A stretch of 64,000 nucleotides of DNA from Putridiphycobacter sp965230195 (GCA_965230195.1 OZ245997.1:6868392-6932391); one strand, 5' to 3'. Counted from the first letter of the stretch, positions 9,253 to 18,857 are shown. Numbers and translations are program-made. Notes: generated by a model not told the origin, from the letters alone.

Positions 9253-9813
9253 TTAATATTCTGTTAAGTACTTTACTTGCGCGAACCCATTCGAAAACAT
9301 TTTACAGTCCACAAGTTCTAATTTAACATCTTCATTTGTTTTGCCGAATAATGGAATTCCCTCGCCCAATAAAATGGGAATTCTTGTTATAATAAGGTCA
9401 TTAATTAGCTTAGCATCTATAAATGATTGGATTGTTCTTCCGCCATCAACATAGGCATGTTTATGTCCTTTACTTTCAAGTAATGTCATTAACTCATTTA
9501 ATCCCCCCGAATACACTTCTAGTGCATCTTTCAAGTTATCTGGAGCTTGTTTCAAAGTAGTACTTAACACATAGATTTTCGTGTTGGAATAGGTTTGTTT
9601 AAGTGATTCCGCGTTTAAGTTTGAAATACTACCTATAGTATTTCTCCCCATTATTATACAATCTACGGAGTTGATGAAATCATTCCATCCAAAGTCATCA
9701 ACTTCTTCAGGTGCAATATTTTTATCCACTGTATTATCAAGCCAATCAACACTACCATCTTTTCTTGCAATGAAGCCATCAACGCTTGTTGCGATATAAA
9801 CTGAACATTTCAT
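9253..9813 (-). CDS. Dihydrofolate-reductase/RibD-like reductase
   Basis: The 186-residue protein opens with CSVYIATSVDGFIARKDGS, the hallmark of the RibD C-terminal/DHFR-fold family. IIMGRNTIGSI and HAYVDGGRTIQSFI (NADPH-binding region) follow, and LIITRIPILLGEGIPLF lies near the C-terminus. Family members are NAD(P)H-dependent reductases whose substrates are often unknown. It lies 5 bp upstream of the UvrA-like gene and 38 bp downstream of the AraC gene, so all three are probably co-transcribed. Confidence 0.9.
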   Translation of the reverse strand: MKCSVYIATSVDGFIARKDGSVDWLDNTVDKNIAPEEVDDFGWNDFINSVDCIIMGRNTIGSISNLNAESLKQTYSNTKIYVLSTTLKQAPDNLKDALEVYSGGLNELMTLLESKGHKHAYVDGGRTIQSFIDAKLINDLIITRIPILLGEGIPLFGKTNEDVKLELVDCKMFSNGFAQVKYLTEY

Positions 9814-9851
9814 AATAAAAATTTATTACAAAATTATTTCGCTGGGTAGAT

Positions 9852-10628
9852 TTAAAATTGTACAGAATTTACGGAGGCGTAATTCTCCATTTTTCTGAAT
9901 TGCTTTGGAGTATATCCGTAGTGCTTTTTGAAGTTCCGAATAAAGTGAGATTGATCATAAAACCCAGCTTCTAATCCAATTTCTGTCAGAGTGGAATTGG
10001 GATAAATGTTTATCAACGTAGCTGCATAGTTTGTCTGCTTTAAGAGCACGAACTCTCTAGGTGTTACATGATAGTTTTGTTTAAACCGATTTATAAAGGT
10101 CTTTTGAGATAAATTAATAGAATCGTTGAAATCTTTATGGTATCCATCTCTTGAGGTTTCCCTGGAAATGAATTTTTCGAATTTCTCTAGTTCCGGATCA
10201 AACGAGAATTTTGAAAAGAAATTGATTAGATGTTTTGAAAGTTTTTCAAAGTCTGGTTGATCACATACGATTAACGAATCATATACTATTTCTGATAGTT
10301 CTGAGAACTCTTTAGAAGCAAATTTACTCAGCAGATAACCGTACAGTTTGGGTTTAAGAATTATTCCCACATTGAGATGTCTACCTGCAACGGAAGTCAG
10401 AAAAGGTTTCTTTTTAAGACCGGAGACAATGTGTTGATCAGAAGTATTTTGAAAGCTCTCTGTATTCTCACCGCCTACATTGAAATCTTCTCCATAATTA
10501 AAAATTAATTCGCAGAAAAGATGCGCGTGATGGGTGCTTTCCAGTTTCAGTTCAGCTTGATCCTCAACCCAAATAAATTGGACATATTGGTTTAAAGGAT
10601 AAACTGGTATGAAAGAGCATTTCGGCAC
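9852..10628 (-). CDS. AraC-family transcriptional regulator
   Basis: The 258-residue protein has a C-terminal AraC HTH pair: SQKTFINRFKQNYHVTPREFV for the first helix-turn-helix and LTEIGLEAGFYDQSHFIRNF plus YGYTPKQFRK for the second. The N-terminal about 150 residues carry the AraC-type sensing domain common in Bacteroidota (DUF6597-like layout). Being first in the leftward unit with the DHFR-like and UvrA-like genes, it probably controls them. The inducer is unknown. Confidence 0.9.
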   Translation of the reverse strand: MPKCSFIPVYPLNQYVQFIWVEDQAELKLESTHHAHLFCELIFNYGEDFNVGGENTESFQNTSDQHIVSGLKKKPFLTSVAGRHLNVGIILKPKLYGYLLSKFASKEFSELSEIVYDSLIVCDQPDFEKLSKHLINFFSKFSFDPELEKFEKFISRETSRDGYHKDFNDSINLSQKTFINRFKQNYHVTPREFVLLKQTNYAATLINIYPNSTLTEIGLEAGFYDQSHFIRNFKKHYGYTPKQFRKMENYASVNSVQF

Positions 10629-10844
10629 ATTACAAATTTAATGACAATTAGAAAATATTGTCCATCAAGCTATTTCTCTTTTGACAAAATCAGTTTAAGC
10701 GTTCTTATTCGGAATAATTTGTACTGGAAGGTTTTATGTGGAACCTGAAATTTTCTTTTCTGCAGATGTGTATTGAATTTTGTGTTGTGCACGGGTGAAA
10801 TGGTCAACCTTGGAATGGACCTGTAATTGACAATAACACAAATT

Positions 10845-11594
10845 ATGGCAAGACAAAAAGGTATAATCAAATTGGAAGGGAAAATCGGAGATATTTCCTT
10901 CTACAAATCGAAAGATGGTTACCTGGCCAGAGAAAAAGGTGGTGTGGAAGCTGATCGAATTAAGAATGATCCTGCGTTTGAGAGAACCCGGGAAAATGGT
11001 TCTGAATTTGGTTCTTCTGCAAGATCCGGAAAGCTGTTGCGTGACTCTGTGAGAACTATGATGCAAAATGCATCTGATAGTCGTGTGACTTCCCGTTTGA
11101 CCAAGTTGATGACCCAGATTAAAAACTATGACGGAACAAGTGTTAGAGGCGGCAGAAATGTTGGGATTGGAATTGTTGATCCGCAAGCGAAAGCTTTGCT
11201 GAAAGGCTTTAACTTCAATGAGGATGCTGTACTAGGTTCTATCCTATTCAACCCTTATGATGTTGATTTGGGTACAGGAGTGATTACGTTGGATGATTTG
11301 ATTCCAATTAATGATTTGAAGGCACCAGCCGGGGCAACTCACATCACATTGAGAGGCGCCTGGGGCAAAGTTGACTTTGCTACTGGTGATTCTGATATTC
11401 AGGAGACTAATGCAGTCAATTTACCAATTGACGCTACCTCAACAAACGTTGTATTGACTCCAACATTAGCCGCAAGTGGAACGGGAACAGATGTTTATTT
11501 GTTGATGGTTGAATTCTATCAGGAAGTGAATGGAAATCAGTACACGTTGAAGAATGGAGCCTATAATGCGTTGAGCATTGTTGAGGTCCAATAA
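10845..11594 (+). CDS. Bacteroidota-specific hypothetical protein
   Basis: I prefer ATG 10845, which gives the start MARQKGIIKLEGKIGDISFY; the upstream extension adds only six residues. The 249-residue protein has a basic N-terminal half (KGGVEADRIKNDPAFERTRE) and a beta-rich C-terminal half ending in TLKNGAYNALSIVEV. Proteins with this opening occur widely in flavobacteria, without known function. The gene is 8 bp upstream of a small membrane protein gene, and the two appear to be a unit ended by the terminator at 11868. Confidence 0.8.
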   Translation: MARQKGIIKLEGKIGDISFYKSKDGYLAREKGGVEADRIKNDPAFERTRENGSEFGSSARSGKLLRDSVRTMMQNASDSRVTSRLTKLMTQIKNYDGTSVRGGRNVGIGIVDPQAKALLKGFNFNEDAVLGSILFNPYDVDLGTGVITLDDLIPINDLKAPAGATHITLRGAWGKVDFATGDSDIQETNAVNLPIDATSTNVVLTPTLAASGTGTDVYLLMVEFYQEVNGNQYTLKNGAYNALSIVEVQ

Positions 11595-11602
11595 ACTGAA
11601 TT

Positions 11603-11833
11603 ATGAAGAAGGATAAATTAACATCATTTTTCAAAAGATGTGGTAAGGACACACCTCCATTCTTTAAGAAGTTGCGAATTATCGGATTAGTAATTGCGGC
11701 TGCCGGAACAACTATTTTGGCTGCTCCGGTGGCACTACCGGCTACTATTGTTTCAATAGGAGGCTATTTGGTAGTTGGCGGTTCTGTAGCTACTGCTATG
11801 AGCCAAGCTGCAGTTTATTGTGAAGAGGACTAA
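11603..11833 (+). CDS. Small two-helix membrane protein
   Basis: The 76-residue protein has a basic N-terminus (KKDKLTSFFKRCGKDTPPFF) and two glycine/alanine-rich hydrophobic segments at about 25-45 and 48-68 (LVIAAAGTTILAAPVALPAT; SIGGYLVVGGSVATAMSQAA). The size and layout are holin-like, but no lysis gene is next to it. It follows the 10845 gene closely and shares its terminator. Function unknown. Confidence 0.7.
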   Translation: MKKDKLTSFFKRCGKDTPPFFKKLRIIGLVIAAAGTTILAAPVALPATIVSIGGYLVVGGSVATAMSQAAVYCEED

Positions 11834-11867
11834 CTTAATAGTTGGTACGGATCTTCTTGTTTGACTG

Positions 11868-11896
11868 AAGGGATATCATTACGGTATCCCTTTTTT
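11868..11896 (+). terminator. Intrinsic terminator
   Basis: AAGGGATA (11868-11875) pairs with TATCCCTT (11885-11892), followed by a T-run. It closes the 10845-11833 unit. Confidence 0.85.
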
Positions 11897-12080
11897 CTTT
11901 ACCTAAAATGGATGATACCTTAAATAATGCTTAGGCCACCAAAAGCGGATAGTGAACCAATAAGGCAAGGTTTTCATCCATAAATACTACCTAAAGGTTG
12001 GAGATTTTTGGTGAAACCCGGAGGGCTTGACCTTGCTGTTTGGTGAACGGGGCTAATATTGACTAAGGTATATTTTAGGT

Positions 12081-12977
12081 TTACTCCTCTTCAATAATAG
12101 GCGTAACATTGACTGTTTCAGGAAATGTAAGTAGTACCCAATCAGAATCTGTTTCTATGATTTCAAAAGTGCTTTCACCAATTCTTAGTTGGAATTTGAC
12201 TGCGGCTTCATTGAAATTAAGCGCAGTGCAAATTAAACTGTAGTGCTTCTCAAATTGTTCTGATATGGTGTATAACCAACGGACTGTTTCATCAGCTTGT
12301 GTGACAACTAACATGCTGTGACCACTGGTGGTTCTTCCAACACCGGGGTTTATGTATACTTGATCTCGAATTTTAGTCATTCCAAGTGTATACCCTTTGT
12401 CCCAGAGAATTTGTCTGTCCTGTGCATCTACTTTTGGAGATAAGTCTTTTATAACATCATCTTTGTACTTTGAAATAGTATATGGAAAGTAATCATGCAA
12501 AACTTCCTGCCATTTAGTATCACCGAACACTCCTTTTTTATGAGTGTCCGTCCCTAAAATGATAGCCTCCTTATCAGATATATAAACAAATAGCAACTGA
12601 TTAACTTGTTTAACGAATGGACTTTTTTTGTCTTTCTCTTTGGAAAGATGTAGATGATAGATGTTCCATTCATAAACTAAATGATCATGGAACTGAACTT
12701 GAAATAGCCTTCGACTTTGAAATAAGTTAACATCTTGGCCACGGGATAGCCTTGAGGCAATGGTTTCTATGATATCTTTTTTGGGATGATTGTGAAGTTC
12801 GGCTTTTATTTCAGGAGCAAATTTGACATCTCTTGGAGTAATAGGGATGAGTTTCGTGAATAGTGTTAAGTGGTCAATTAAACTTTTGTGAATTTCATTC
12901 CGTTTAGGCAGTTTGATTCCATATGGAACATTTTCCGATAAGGATTTTTTCATATCATTTTCGAAATCAAACTTCAT
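12081..12977 (-). CDS. Hypothetical protein next to the ubiquitin-like module
   Basis: The 298-residue protein, starting at ATG 12977, is soluble with no signal peptide. Visible segments are HLHLSKEKDKKSPFVKQVNQ, then LLFVYISDKEAIILGTDTHK and a C-terminal beta-rich portion (FQLRIGESTFEIIETDSDWV). The middle part has the look of an HLHL...F..F metal-independent fold, but I do not recognise a family. It is divergent from the MBL/E2-E1-JAB operon across a GC-rich noncoding stretch, so it may be an accessory gene of that system; this is inference. Confidence 0.65.
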   Translation of the reverse strand: MKFDFENDMKKSLSENVPYGIKLPKRNEIHKSLIDHLTLFTKLIPITPRDVKFAPEIKAELHNHPKKDIIETIASRLSRGQDVNLFQSRRLFQVQFHDHLVYEWNIYHLHLSKEKDKKSPFVKQVNQLLFVYISDKEAIILGTDTHKKGVFGDTKWQEVLHDYFPYTISKYKDDVIKDLSPKVDAQDRQILWDKGYTLGMTKIRDQVYINPGVGRTTSGHSMLVVTQADETVRWLYTISEQFEKHYSLICTALNFNEAAVKFQLRIGESTFEIIETDSDWVLLTFPETVNVTPIIEEE

Positions 12978-13007
12978 ATTACAAAGATAGGGTTGAAATG
13001 GAAAAGC

Positions 13008-13701
13008 AGGTTATCAGGCGTAGCCTTTCGCGAGCCGTCCTGCGAGTGGAGCAAGGGTGGAGACAACAGTAGAACCCGGAGGGGACTGGTTGGATGCTAC
13101 TGTTTACAGCAGGGCTGGCGGAGTTTTTGATGAGCGCTTGGAAAGGTAAGTGCATGGCGTTTGGGTTAGCAGGTTTCCTGAGAAGCCAAGTGACGTGCTC
13201 TTGCGTGTGGTGCTGGAAGCGGCTTGCTGTTGAGAGGAGTGACTGCCCTGAAAAGTCTTGTTTAATTATCATTTAACAATGGTTTGAAGCAAAGGAGTGA
13301 TGACCAATAGCAAGCGACTGGAAGCACAGGGTAATCAAAAACTGTGATCAGCCCGATTAGCCCGCAGCGACCCGCAGGCGAGCATAAACAATAAGCAGCG
13401 GTGACTGAGCGATAGCTTAGGCAGAGTAGCTGCGAATGAACGAGAACAGAAGGGCGGGAGCGCAGATGCCATATTCATTTATGGCACAAGCATAGTTGGC
13501 GTGAAGTGAATACCTTATAACCTGCGTGTGGGAGCTTCTATTAGTACCAAAATGACAGTAGTAATGTCATTTTTTATTGAGGTAATTAACAAAACCATAA
13601 AATTTAAGACAATTTGTCAGTTTATGATAATTGGCATCTTAATTGTCCTGACTTTGAGCGAACAAAAGCAGTTGCCCGAAGAGAGCAACCGCTTATTTTT
13701 T
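13008..13701 (+). ncRNA. GC-rich noncoding region, candidate structured RNA
   Basis: About 550 bases from 13008 are clearly richer in G and C than anything around them, and no frame reads as a plausible protein. Nested complementary segments are visible: CCTGC 13039-13043 with GCAGG 13109-13113, AACAGTAG 13065-13072 with CTACTGTT 13097-13104, AACC 13073-13076 with GGTT 13088-13091. A hairpin TGCCATA/TATGGCA lies at 13467-13486. An intrinsic terminator on the plus strand follows at 13666-13701 although no gene precedes it. The 5' end is not defined. Confidence 0.45.
13666..13701 (+). terminator. Intrinsic terminator with no upstream gene
   Basis: AAGCAGTTGC (13666-13675) pairs with GCAACCGCTT (13685-13694) apart from one mismatch and is followed by ATTTTTT. 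It would end a rightward transcript of the GC-rich noncoding region and insulate the MBL operon. Confidence 0.8.
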
Positions 13702-13879
13702 GTGAGCTGATCTGTCGCCAAACTTAGCAGCTCGTAAGAACTTTTTCAAGTTTGAGGTCGCAAATGTATGAACAATTCTGTTCTAAGCAAATCTATCTCA
13801 GATTCTTTTCTCTTTCGGATTGATTGCACCATGCCGCAATGATGAGAGTTGGTGCTTCAAAATATTGAAAACAAAATCC

Positions 13880-15073
13880 ATGAGTAAACATTTACTAAAA
13901 TTCTATCCCGTTGACAATGGTGATACTACTTTAATCACTTTGAGTGATAAAACATCAATACTGATTGACTGTAAAATCAGAGAAGGCAAGGAGACAGATG
14001 CTGGAAACAAAATCTTTGCAGTTAAAGATGATCTGATTGATAGCATTCAAACAAATGAGAATGATGCACCATTTGTTGATTTATTTATTCTTACACATCC
14101 TGATGAAGATCATTGTCTGGGGTTTAAAAAGAACTTCTTTCATGGAAATTCTCCAGATGATTATAATGATGACAATAAAGATAATAATGAGATTATCATT
14201 AATGAGCTATGGTGTACAACTATGCTATTCAATGGAGCCTCCAATGATGATGCAAGAGCATTGAAGAAAGAGGCCGAAAGAAGGAGAAAACTATGGGAAG
14301 AAGACAAGCCAGAAAAAAACAACGATGGAAACCGTATCAGAATGATCGGTTATGATGGTGATGAAAAGTTCGAAAAAATTCCAGCAAGTGTTCCCGGTGA
14401 TACAATTTACCTTAAAGATATTAATGGAAATAATACAGATAACTTTGAGTTTTTCGTCCACTCTCCATTTAAGAAAAGTCTGATTGAGGCTACTGCTGAG
14501 AAGGATAAAAACTTTAGCAGTATTGCTATGCAGGCTAGGTTTAAGATAAACAAAACTGATTCAGATTGGGCCTGTTTTTATCTGTTCGGAGGAGATGCTG
14601 ATCACAATATATGGGAGATGATTCTTGATAAGAGTGAGAATAACAACAATAAGGATAAGCTTAAGTGGGACCTTTTTATGTCTCCACACCATTGCTCTTG
14701 GACATTTTTTAATGATGTCCCTTATGATGATAAGGAGGAGAATAAGACACCAAAAGATAGCTCCTTAAATATATTAGACTACAAAGAAGGTGCTGGAAGA
14801 ATAATTGGCTCTTGTAAGGTTGTAAGAAGTTCTGACAAAAACCCTCCGCATGCTGAAGCAAAAAAGCAATATCAAAAGAAACTCAATACAAGTTCAGATT
14901 TTATCGAATTATCGAAGGAACCCAAAGAAAAAGAGCCTAAACCTTATGTATTTGAGGTAAGTCCAAGTGGTCCTGTACGAGAAGAACAAAAAGAGGGTAC
15001 GGCAGCGACAGCTATAGGAGGTGCCTCAACTGTTGTTAATAAGAAATCTGAGTATGGCTCGAAGTCTATATAG
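13880..15073 (+). CDS. Metallo-beta-lactamase-fold hydrolase (ComEC-like)
   Basis: Starting at ATG 13880 (MSKHLLKFYPVDNGDTTLI), the protein is 397 residues. FYPVDNGDTTLI near the N-terminus matches the VGQGDATLI-type opening of ComEC-like MBL domains. The metal-binding motif HPDEDH is at 73-78, GGDADH follows further on, and SPHHCSW lies at about 268-274. No signal peptide or membrane helix is seen, so the enzyme is cytoplasmic. The C-terminal ~35 residues are low-complexity. It overlaps the E2-E1-JAB gene by 20 bp, strong evidence of co-translation. MBL proteins of this group act as nucleases or phosphoesterases; the substrate is unknown. Confidence 0.85.
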   Translation: MSKHLLKFYPVDNGDTTLITLSDKTSILIDCKIREGKETDAGNKIFAVKDDLIDSIQTNENDAPFVDLFILTHPDEDHCLGFKKNFFHGNSPDDYNDDNKDNNEIIINELWCTTMLFNGASNDDARALKKEAERRRKLWEEDKPEKNNDGNRIRMIGYDGDEKFEKIPASVPGDTIYLKDINGNNTDNFEFFVHSPFKKSLIEATAEKDKNFSSIAMQARFKINKTDSDWACFYLFGGDADHNIWEMILDKSENNNNKDKLKWDLFMSPHHCSWTFFNDVPYDDKEENKTPKDSSLNILDYKEGAGRIIGSCKVVRSSDKNPPHAEAKKQYQKKLNTSSDFIELSKEPKEKEPKPYVFEVSPSGPVREEQKEGTAATAIGGASTVVNKKSEYGSKSI

Positions 15074-17375
15074 TGATGATTTAGAAAATCATACAGATAA
15101 TTTGTCTCAGAACTTAGTGGAAGATCTTGAGATATTGCGTAGTTACTTAAATAAGCGAAAACTGAAGGTCTTGAAGTGGGATGATGATAATATAGCTATC
15201 CCATTTAGCGTAAACATTATTCTACCACCCAGAGGGAATTATAATGGGATTGATATCCGAAAGACGGAAGATGTTTTATTTGTTTTTAACAAGAAACTTT
15301 ACCCAGCAGCAGCTCCTAAAGTATATTCAGACAGAAAAAGTTTCCCTAAGGACGGTATTTCACACTTGTATGTTTCGAGAAAAGATGCACCAGCACCGTT
15401 TTGTTTAATAAGGGGCGATTACAATGAGTGGTTTGCCAATAAGCGAGTTACTGATCTTGTGATTAGGGTAAGGAGTTGGCTTAAGGATGCCGCAAATGGG
15501 TCTTTGGTTGAAGATGGCGGACAATTTGATCCTATGCGATTAGAAGGGTATCAAGGAAATATCGTGTACAAATACCAACAATTGGTTGATGTTTTTGAAG
15601 ATAAAAAACAATTTGAAAAGAAGCTGAATTTCACCTTATTATTAATAAAAGAAAAGGAGAAGCCAAGAACTGAAGGAGATAAAATAAAATATCCGGGATA
15701 TGAGGTGGTAAGAGTTTTAACCAATATTGAGGAGTTAAAGGAAACTTATAAACCAATTATTGAAAAACTTGCACAAAATGAAGCGGGATTAGGGTCCCAA
15801 AGATTATTGATTGGAGCAGTTATCCGGAGTGAAAATGATAATATAAATGATCAGTTTCCAAATCAATTACCAAAAGACCTTGATACACTGCTCAAATTTG
15901 CAATATGGGCTGATATCGATTTATCAAAACTACTAGCTATTATACCTATTGTAAGAACACCAGGAATAAAAGAATTTCCTGTTCTACTTTCAGTAAAAAG
16001 GCCAAAGCCTTTAATCGGATACAATGGAGATATAGAGTTTTTTAATTTTTATTTGACCATAGAAGATGATGCTATTGTTGAAGGGGTAATCAGTAAGAAT
16101 TTGCCTGTTGGTTTTCAGAAGCACAATGAACCACTAAGTATTAAAAAGGCTCAAGAAGTTTCTGGAAGTAAGAGTATTATTGGTAGCTCAGTCGTTTTTG
16201 GTTGTGGAGCAGTTGGGTCTAAAGTAATGATGCATTTGATTAGAGAGGGATATGCTGGAACCAGTACTGTATTGTTTGATCATGATAAAATCGAGCCCCA
16301 TAATATGGTTAGGTATGGGTTGCTTACTGATTCAATTGGTGTAAATAAGGCGGTTGCTATTCAAAAAACGGCCGAAGAGCTTTATGAAGCTGACAATGAT
16401 AATCTGCAAATTCTAGGAATTCCACATAGAGGTAATGTGCTATTCGAATTAGATCGATTGAAGAAATGCTTGAAAGGAGTGGACTGGATTATGGATTTCA
16501 CAGCTTCTGTTTCGTTTGAGAATTACTTTATCAAACAAGAGTTAGAAGCAAGAAATAGAGTGGTTCGAGGATCACTTACAGATGAAGGGCGTATTGGTAT
16601 GCTACTGATTGAAGGAAATGATCGAAACCCAAGAATTGATGACCTTAAAGTATTATCCCAAGCAGAGTACTTGACTAATGTGTACATAAATGCATGGCTT
16701 AAAAGAGAGTTTTTTCGAAGTAAGAAAGAAAGTGCTTTAATCAATGTTGGGGTGGGATGCAATTCAGAAACTACTATTGTGCCTGATGATACAATTAGTA
16801 TTCACAGCTCAATATTTGTCAAAGCTATAAAGGCGGAAAGCAAAGTAGATAGTCAAGATCATGGTGTGATTTATCAAACCTACCTAGATGATAGCAATAA
16901 TTTTACGGTGCGATCAGAACGTAGAATTATACCCCCGTTGAGAGTATATCAAAGTATTAGCGGTTGGGAGATCAGAATGAAGGCAGGTTTAGATGAGATG
17001 TTAATGTCAGAAATGGGTAAAGCAATGCCAAATGAAACCGGAGGAGTGTTGATCGGTCTAGTTAATAATAAAACCAAATGCTTACACATCACGGATATCA
17101 TACTTGCTCCACCAGATAGCGAAGCTAATTCGGGATGCTTTATTCGAGGGGTTGAGGGGCTGAAAGATCAAGTTGATATGCACAAAAATGAATCAGGACA
17201 AACATTTGGCTATATAGGTGAATGGCATTCTCATCCCTTTGGTCCTTATGGTCCCAGTGACAAAGATATCCGAACTATGAGAGAGTTTAAAAAAGATTAT
17301 GAAGAAGAGGGAGTTACTATACCGGTGTTCGTTATGATTGCAACGCCCGCTGGATTAATTCCATGTATATATTAA
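15054..17375 (+). CDS. E2-E1-JAB triple-fusion ubiquitin-like conjugation protein
   Basis: From ATG 15054 the protein is 773 residues. Residues about 45-150 have an E2-like pattern: LYPAAAPKV, FPKDGISHLYV, then PFCLIRG with the candidate active Cys117 and a downstream Trp126. The E1/ThiF adenylation domain has VVFGCGAVGSKV (GxGxxG 383-388), FDHDKIEPHNMVRYG (Asp410, Asn417, Arg420), Lys432, and a possible thioester Cys569. The C-terminal JAB/JAMM protease has Glu661 (NETGGVLIG) and EWHSHPFGPYGPSDKD (His725, His727, Ser735, Asp738), a complete zinc site. One chain thus carries activation, transfer and removal functions for a ubiquitin-like protein. No ubiquitin-like gene is evident beside it. 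An alternative start at 15021 is less likely. Confidence 0.88.
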   Translation: MARSLYSDDLENHTDNLSQNLVEDLEILRSYLNKRKLKVLKWDDDNIAIPFSVNIILPPRGNYNGIDIRKTEDVLFVFNKKLYPAAAPKVYSDRKSFPKDGISHLYVSRKDAPAPFCLIRGDYNEWFANKRVTDLVIRVRSWLKDAANGSLVEDGGQFDPMRLEGYQGNIVYKYQQLVDVFEDKKQFEKKLNFTLLLIKEKEKPRTEGDKIKYPGYEVVRVLTNIEELKETYKPIIEKLAQNEAGLGSQRLLIGAVIRSENDNINDQFPNQLPKDLDTLLKFAIWADIDLSKLLAIIPIVRTPGIKEFPVLLSVKRPKPLIGYNGDIEFFNFYLTIEDDAIVEGVISKNLPVGFQKHNEPLSIKKAQEVSGSKSIIGSSVVFGCGAVGSKVMMHLIREGYAGTSTVLFDHDKIEPHNMVRYGLLTDSIGVNKAVAIQKTAEELYEADNDNLQILGIPHRGNVLFELDRLKKCLKGVDWIMDFTASVSFENYFIKQELEARNRVVRGSLTDEGRIGMLLIEGNDRNPRIDDLKVLSQAEYLTNVYINAWLKREFFRSKKESALINVGVGCNSETTIVPDDTISIHSSIFVKAIKAESKVDSQDHGVIYQTYLDDSNNFTVRSERRIIPPLRVYQSISGWEIRMKAGLDEMLMSEMGKAMPNETGGVLIGLVNNKTKCLHITDIILAPPDSEANSGCFIRGVEGLKDQVDMHKNESGQTFGYIGEWHSHPFGPYGPSDKDIRTMREFKKDYEEEGVTIPVFVMIATPAGLIPCIY

Positions 17376-17385
17376 GCTAAGTATT

Positions 17386-17970
17386 ATGAAATTTAAACTA
17401 TACGATATTCTATCTCATCTAATACCCGGGTTTATTGTTTATCTGGTGTATTTAGAATTTATTGGAGAGCATTTTGATAAAGACTTCACTGTCCCGGCCA
17501 CTGCAATAGCTTTTGTTTTGGGTTATTTTGTAAATACGGTGGCTAGTTGGTTGGAGGACTTTTACTATTGGACATGGGGAGGTAAACCTTCAAGTAGATT
17601 ACTTGATGGAAAAGATATTTGGAAAGTACGGTTTTACGAGCATAAAAAGGTGAAAAAACTTTTACAAGAAGAGGCAGGAGATCAAAATAAAAAGAATGAT
17701 GCTCTTTTTGGAATTGCAATGAGATACGCCACTCCTGATGCCAACCCTAGAATTTCTGATTTTAATGGTAATTATGCTTTCTCTCGTGTTATTCTAACAT
17801 CTGTTATTATCGGATCAGCGCTTATGATTTATATGTACTATGATTCGTATCAGGTTTATCTGATTTCCATTCTATTTATTACAATTTCTTGGTACCGGTG
17901 CAAACAAAGAGCATACTATTATGCCAGAGAGGTTTTGAAAACTTACCTGCAATCTAAATTAAACACATAG
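17386..17970 (+). CDS. Four-helix membrane protein, possible effector
   Basis: The 194-residue protein starts 11 bp after the E2-E1-JAB gene. It opens with KLYDILSHLIPGFIVYLVYL (first helix) followed by a second helix at about 37-52 (IAFVLGYFVNTVASWL). A soluble central part of ~80 residues follows, then two helices at about 132-165 (ILTSVIIGSALMIYMYY; YLISILFITISWY). The topology resembles membrane proteins found in antiviral operons, but the family is not one I can name. A role as membrane-acting effector of the conjugation module is inference from context. Confidence 0.75.
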   Translation: MKFKLYDILSHLIPGFIVYLVYLEFIGEHFDKDFTVPATAIAFVLGYFVNTVASWLEDFYYWTWGGKPSSRLLDGKDIWKVRFYEHKKVKKLLQEEAGDQNKKNDALFGIAMRYATPDANPRISDFNGNYAFSRVILTSVIIGSALMIYMYYDSYQVYLISILFITISWYRCKQRAYYYAREVLKTYLQSKLNT

Positions 17971-18065
17971 ACCTGAATTCACTGGATGACATATTAGATC
18001 AACATTTTTTCCCTAACAGAAAAAAGGAAATCAGAGCCGTTCTGGATGAATTTGGTTTTGAAACA

Positions 18066-18857
18066 ATGTTGCTAGGTGCTTATAACCGGATCCTTAGTCT
18101 TCAACAATCTAGTGAAGGGTTAGAACTTCTTGCCAGCCCCTCTTTTAATACAACCTTTGCTACCACTCTGTATGACATCAACCAAGGGATAGTCAGTATC
18201 ATAGATGTTGAGAAAAAAGTCCATGTCAAATCTGCAGTATCTGAACTCTCCATTCGGTTAATATTTGAGCTAATTAGAGAGTTGGAAGTAGAACTGACAG
18301 AAGCGGCACCATATTTTGATCAAATAGCTCAACTGGCTTGTCAATTATATGGGTTTGATTATAACGATTTTCAAGAACATGTCCAATTGGAAGGTTTGGT
18401 GGAATTTGCTCAAGATCTATCTGGAACAGAGGAAGCTAACCAACAAAAAAGAACGCGAAAGAATACATTGGCTTGGCAACTCAATGAACGAGCTAAAGTT
18501 GAGTTAATCGATCTGATACGCAAAAAGAGAAATTGGGCAAGATTACCGGGTAGATGGCATAAATTGTTTGATAACCCGGGGGATGACTTGCACTTGAAGT
18601 GGAATGCTGAAAGACTTGAAGAACTAGCGTACCTCATGTACAGATTACATAGTTTAGAGATTATTGGTTGTATAGGAAATAGAGGAACATTCTCTGCTGT
18701 TGAAAAACATTTATTCGATTTTGAAGGGAACAAAATTAGAAAAGGAAGACTAAAGACTTTAAGTCATAGGATCAACAATAACATGAAGCGATATGAACAT
18801 AGGCTAATGCCGGTAAATGAGATTATAGAAGCAATTCAGGAAATTGCACGTAACTAA
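18066..18857 (+). CDS. Helical hypothetical protein (start uncertain)
   Basis: From ATG 18066 the product is 263 residues, almost all helical. The frame stays open upstream to just after the previous gene's stop and reads plausible protein (SLDDILDQHFFPNRKKEIRA), so translation may start at a non-ATG codon near 17973. The C-terminal part (ELAYLMYRLHSLEIIG ... AVEKHLFDFEGNKIRKGRLK) is laid out like the C-terminal domain of RteC-type proteins (compare 22596-23432). It sits inside the module between two membrane-associated genes. No function can be assigned. Confidence 0.7.
   Translation: MLLGAYNRILSLQQSSEGLELLASPSFNTTFATTLYDINQGIVSIIDVEKKVHVKSAVSELSIRLIFELIRELEVELTEAAPYFDQIAQLACQLYGFDYNDFQEHVQLEGLVEFAQDLSGTEEANQQKRTRKNTLAWQLNERAKVELIDLIRKKRNWARLPGRWHKLFDNPGDDLHLKWNAERLEELAYLMYRLHSLEIIGCIGNRGTFSAVEKHLFDFEGNKIRKGRLKTLSHRINNNMKRYEHRLMPVNEIIEAIQEIARN

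Noticed and set aside
12979..13272. Open frames on both strands in the GC-rich block
   Set aside because: Their translations are low in plausible protein character, overlap each other and lie in a region with nested complementary segments and a terminator; treated as noncoding.
13528..13710. 60-codon rightward frame
   Set aside because: It overlaps the terminator hairpin and shows no family pattern or ribosome-binding signal.
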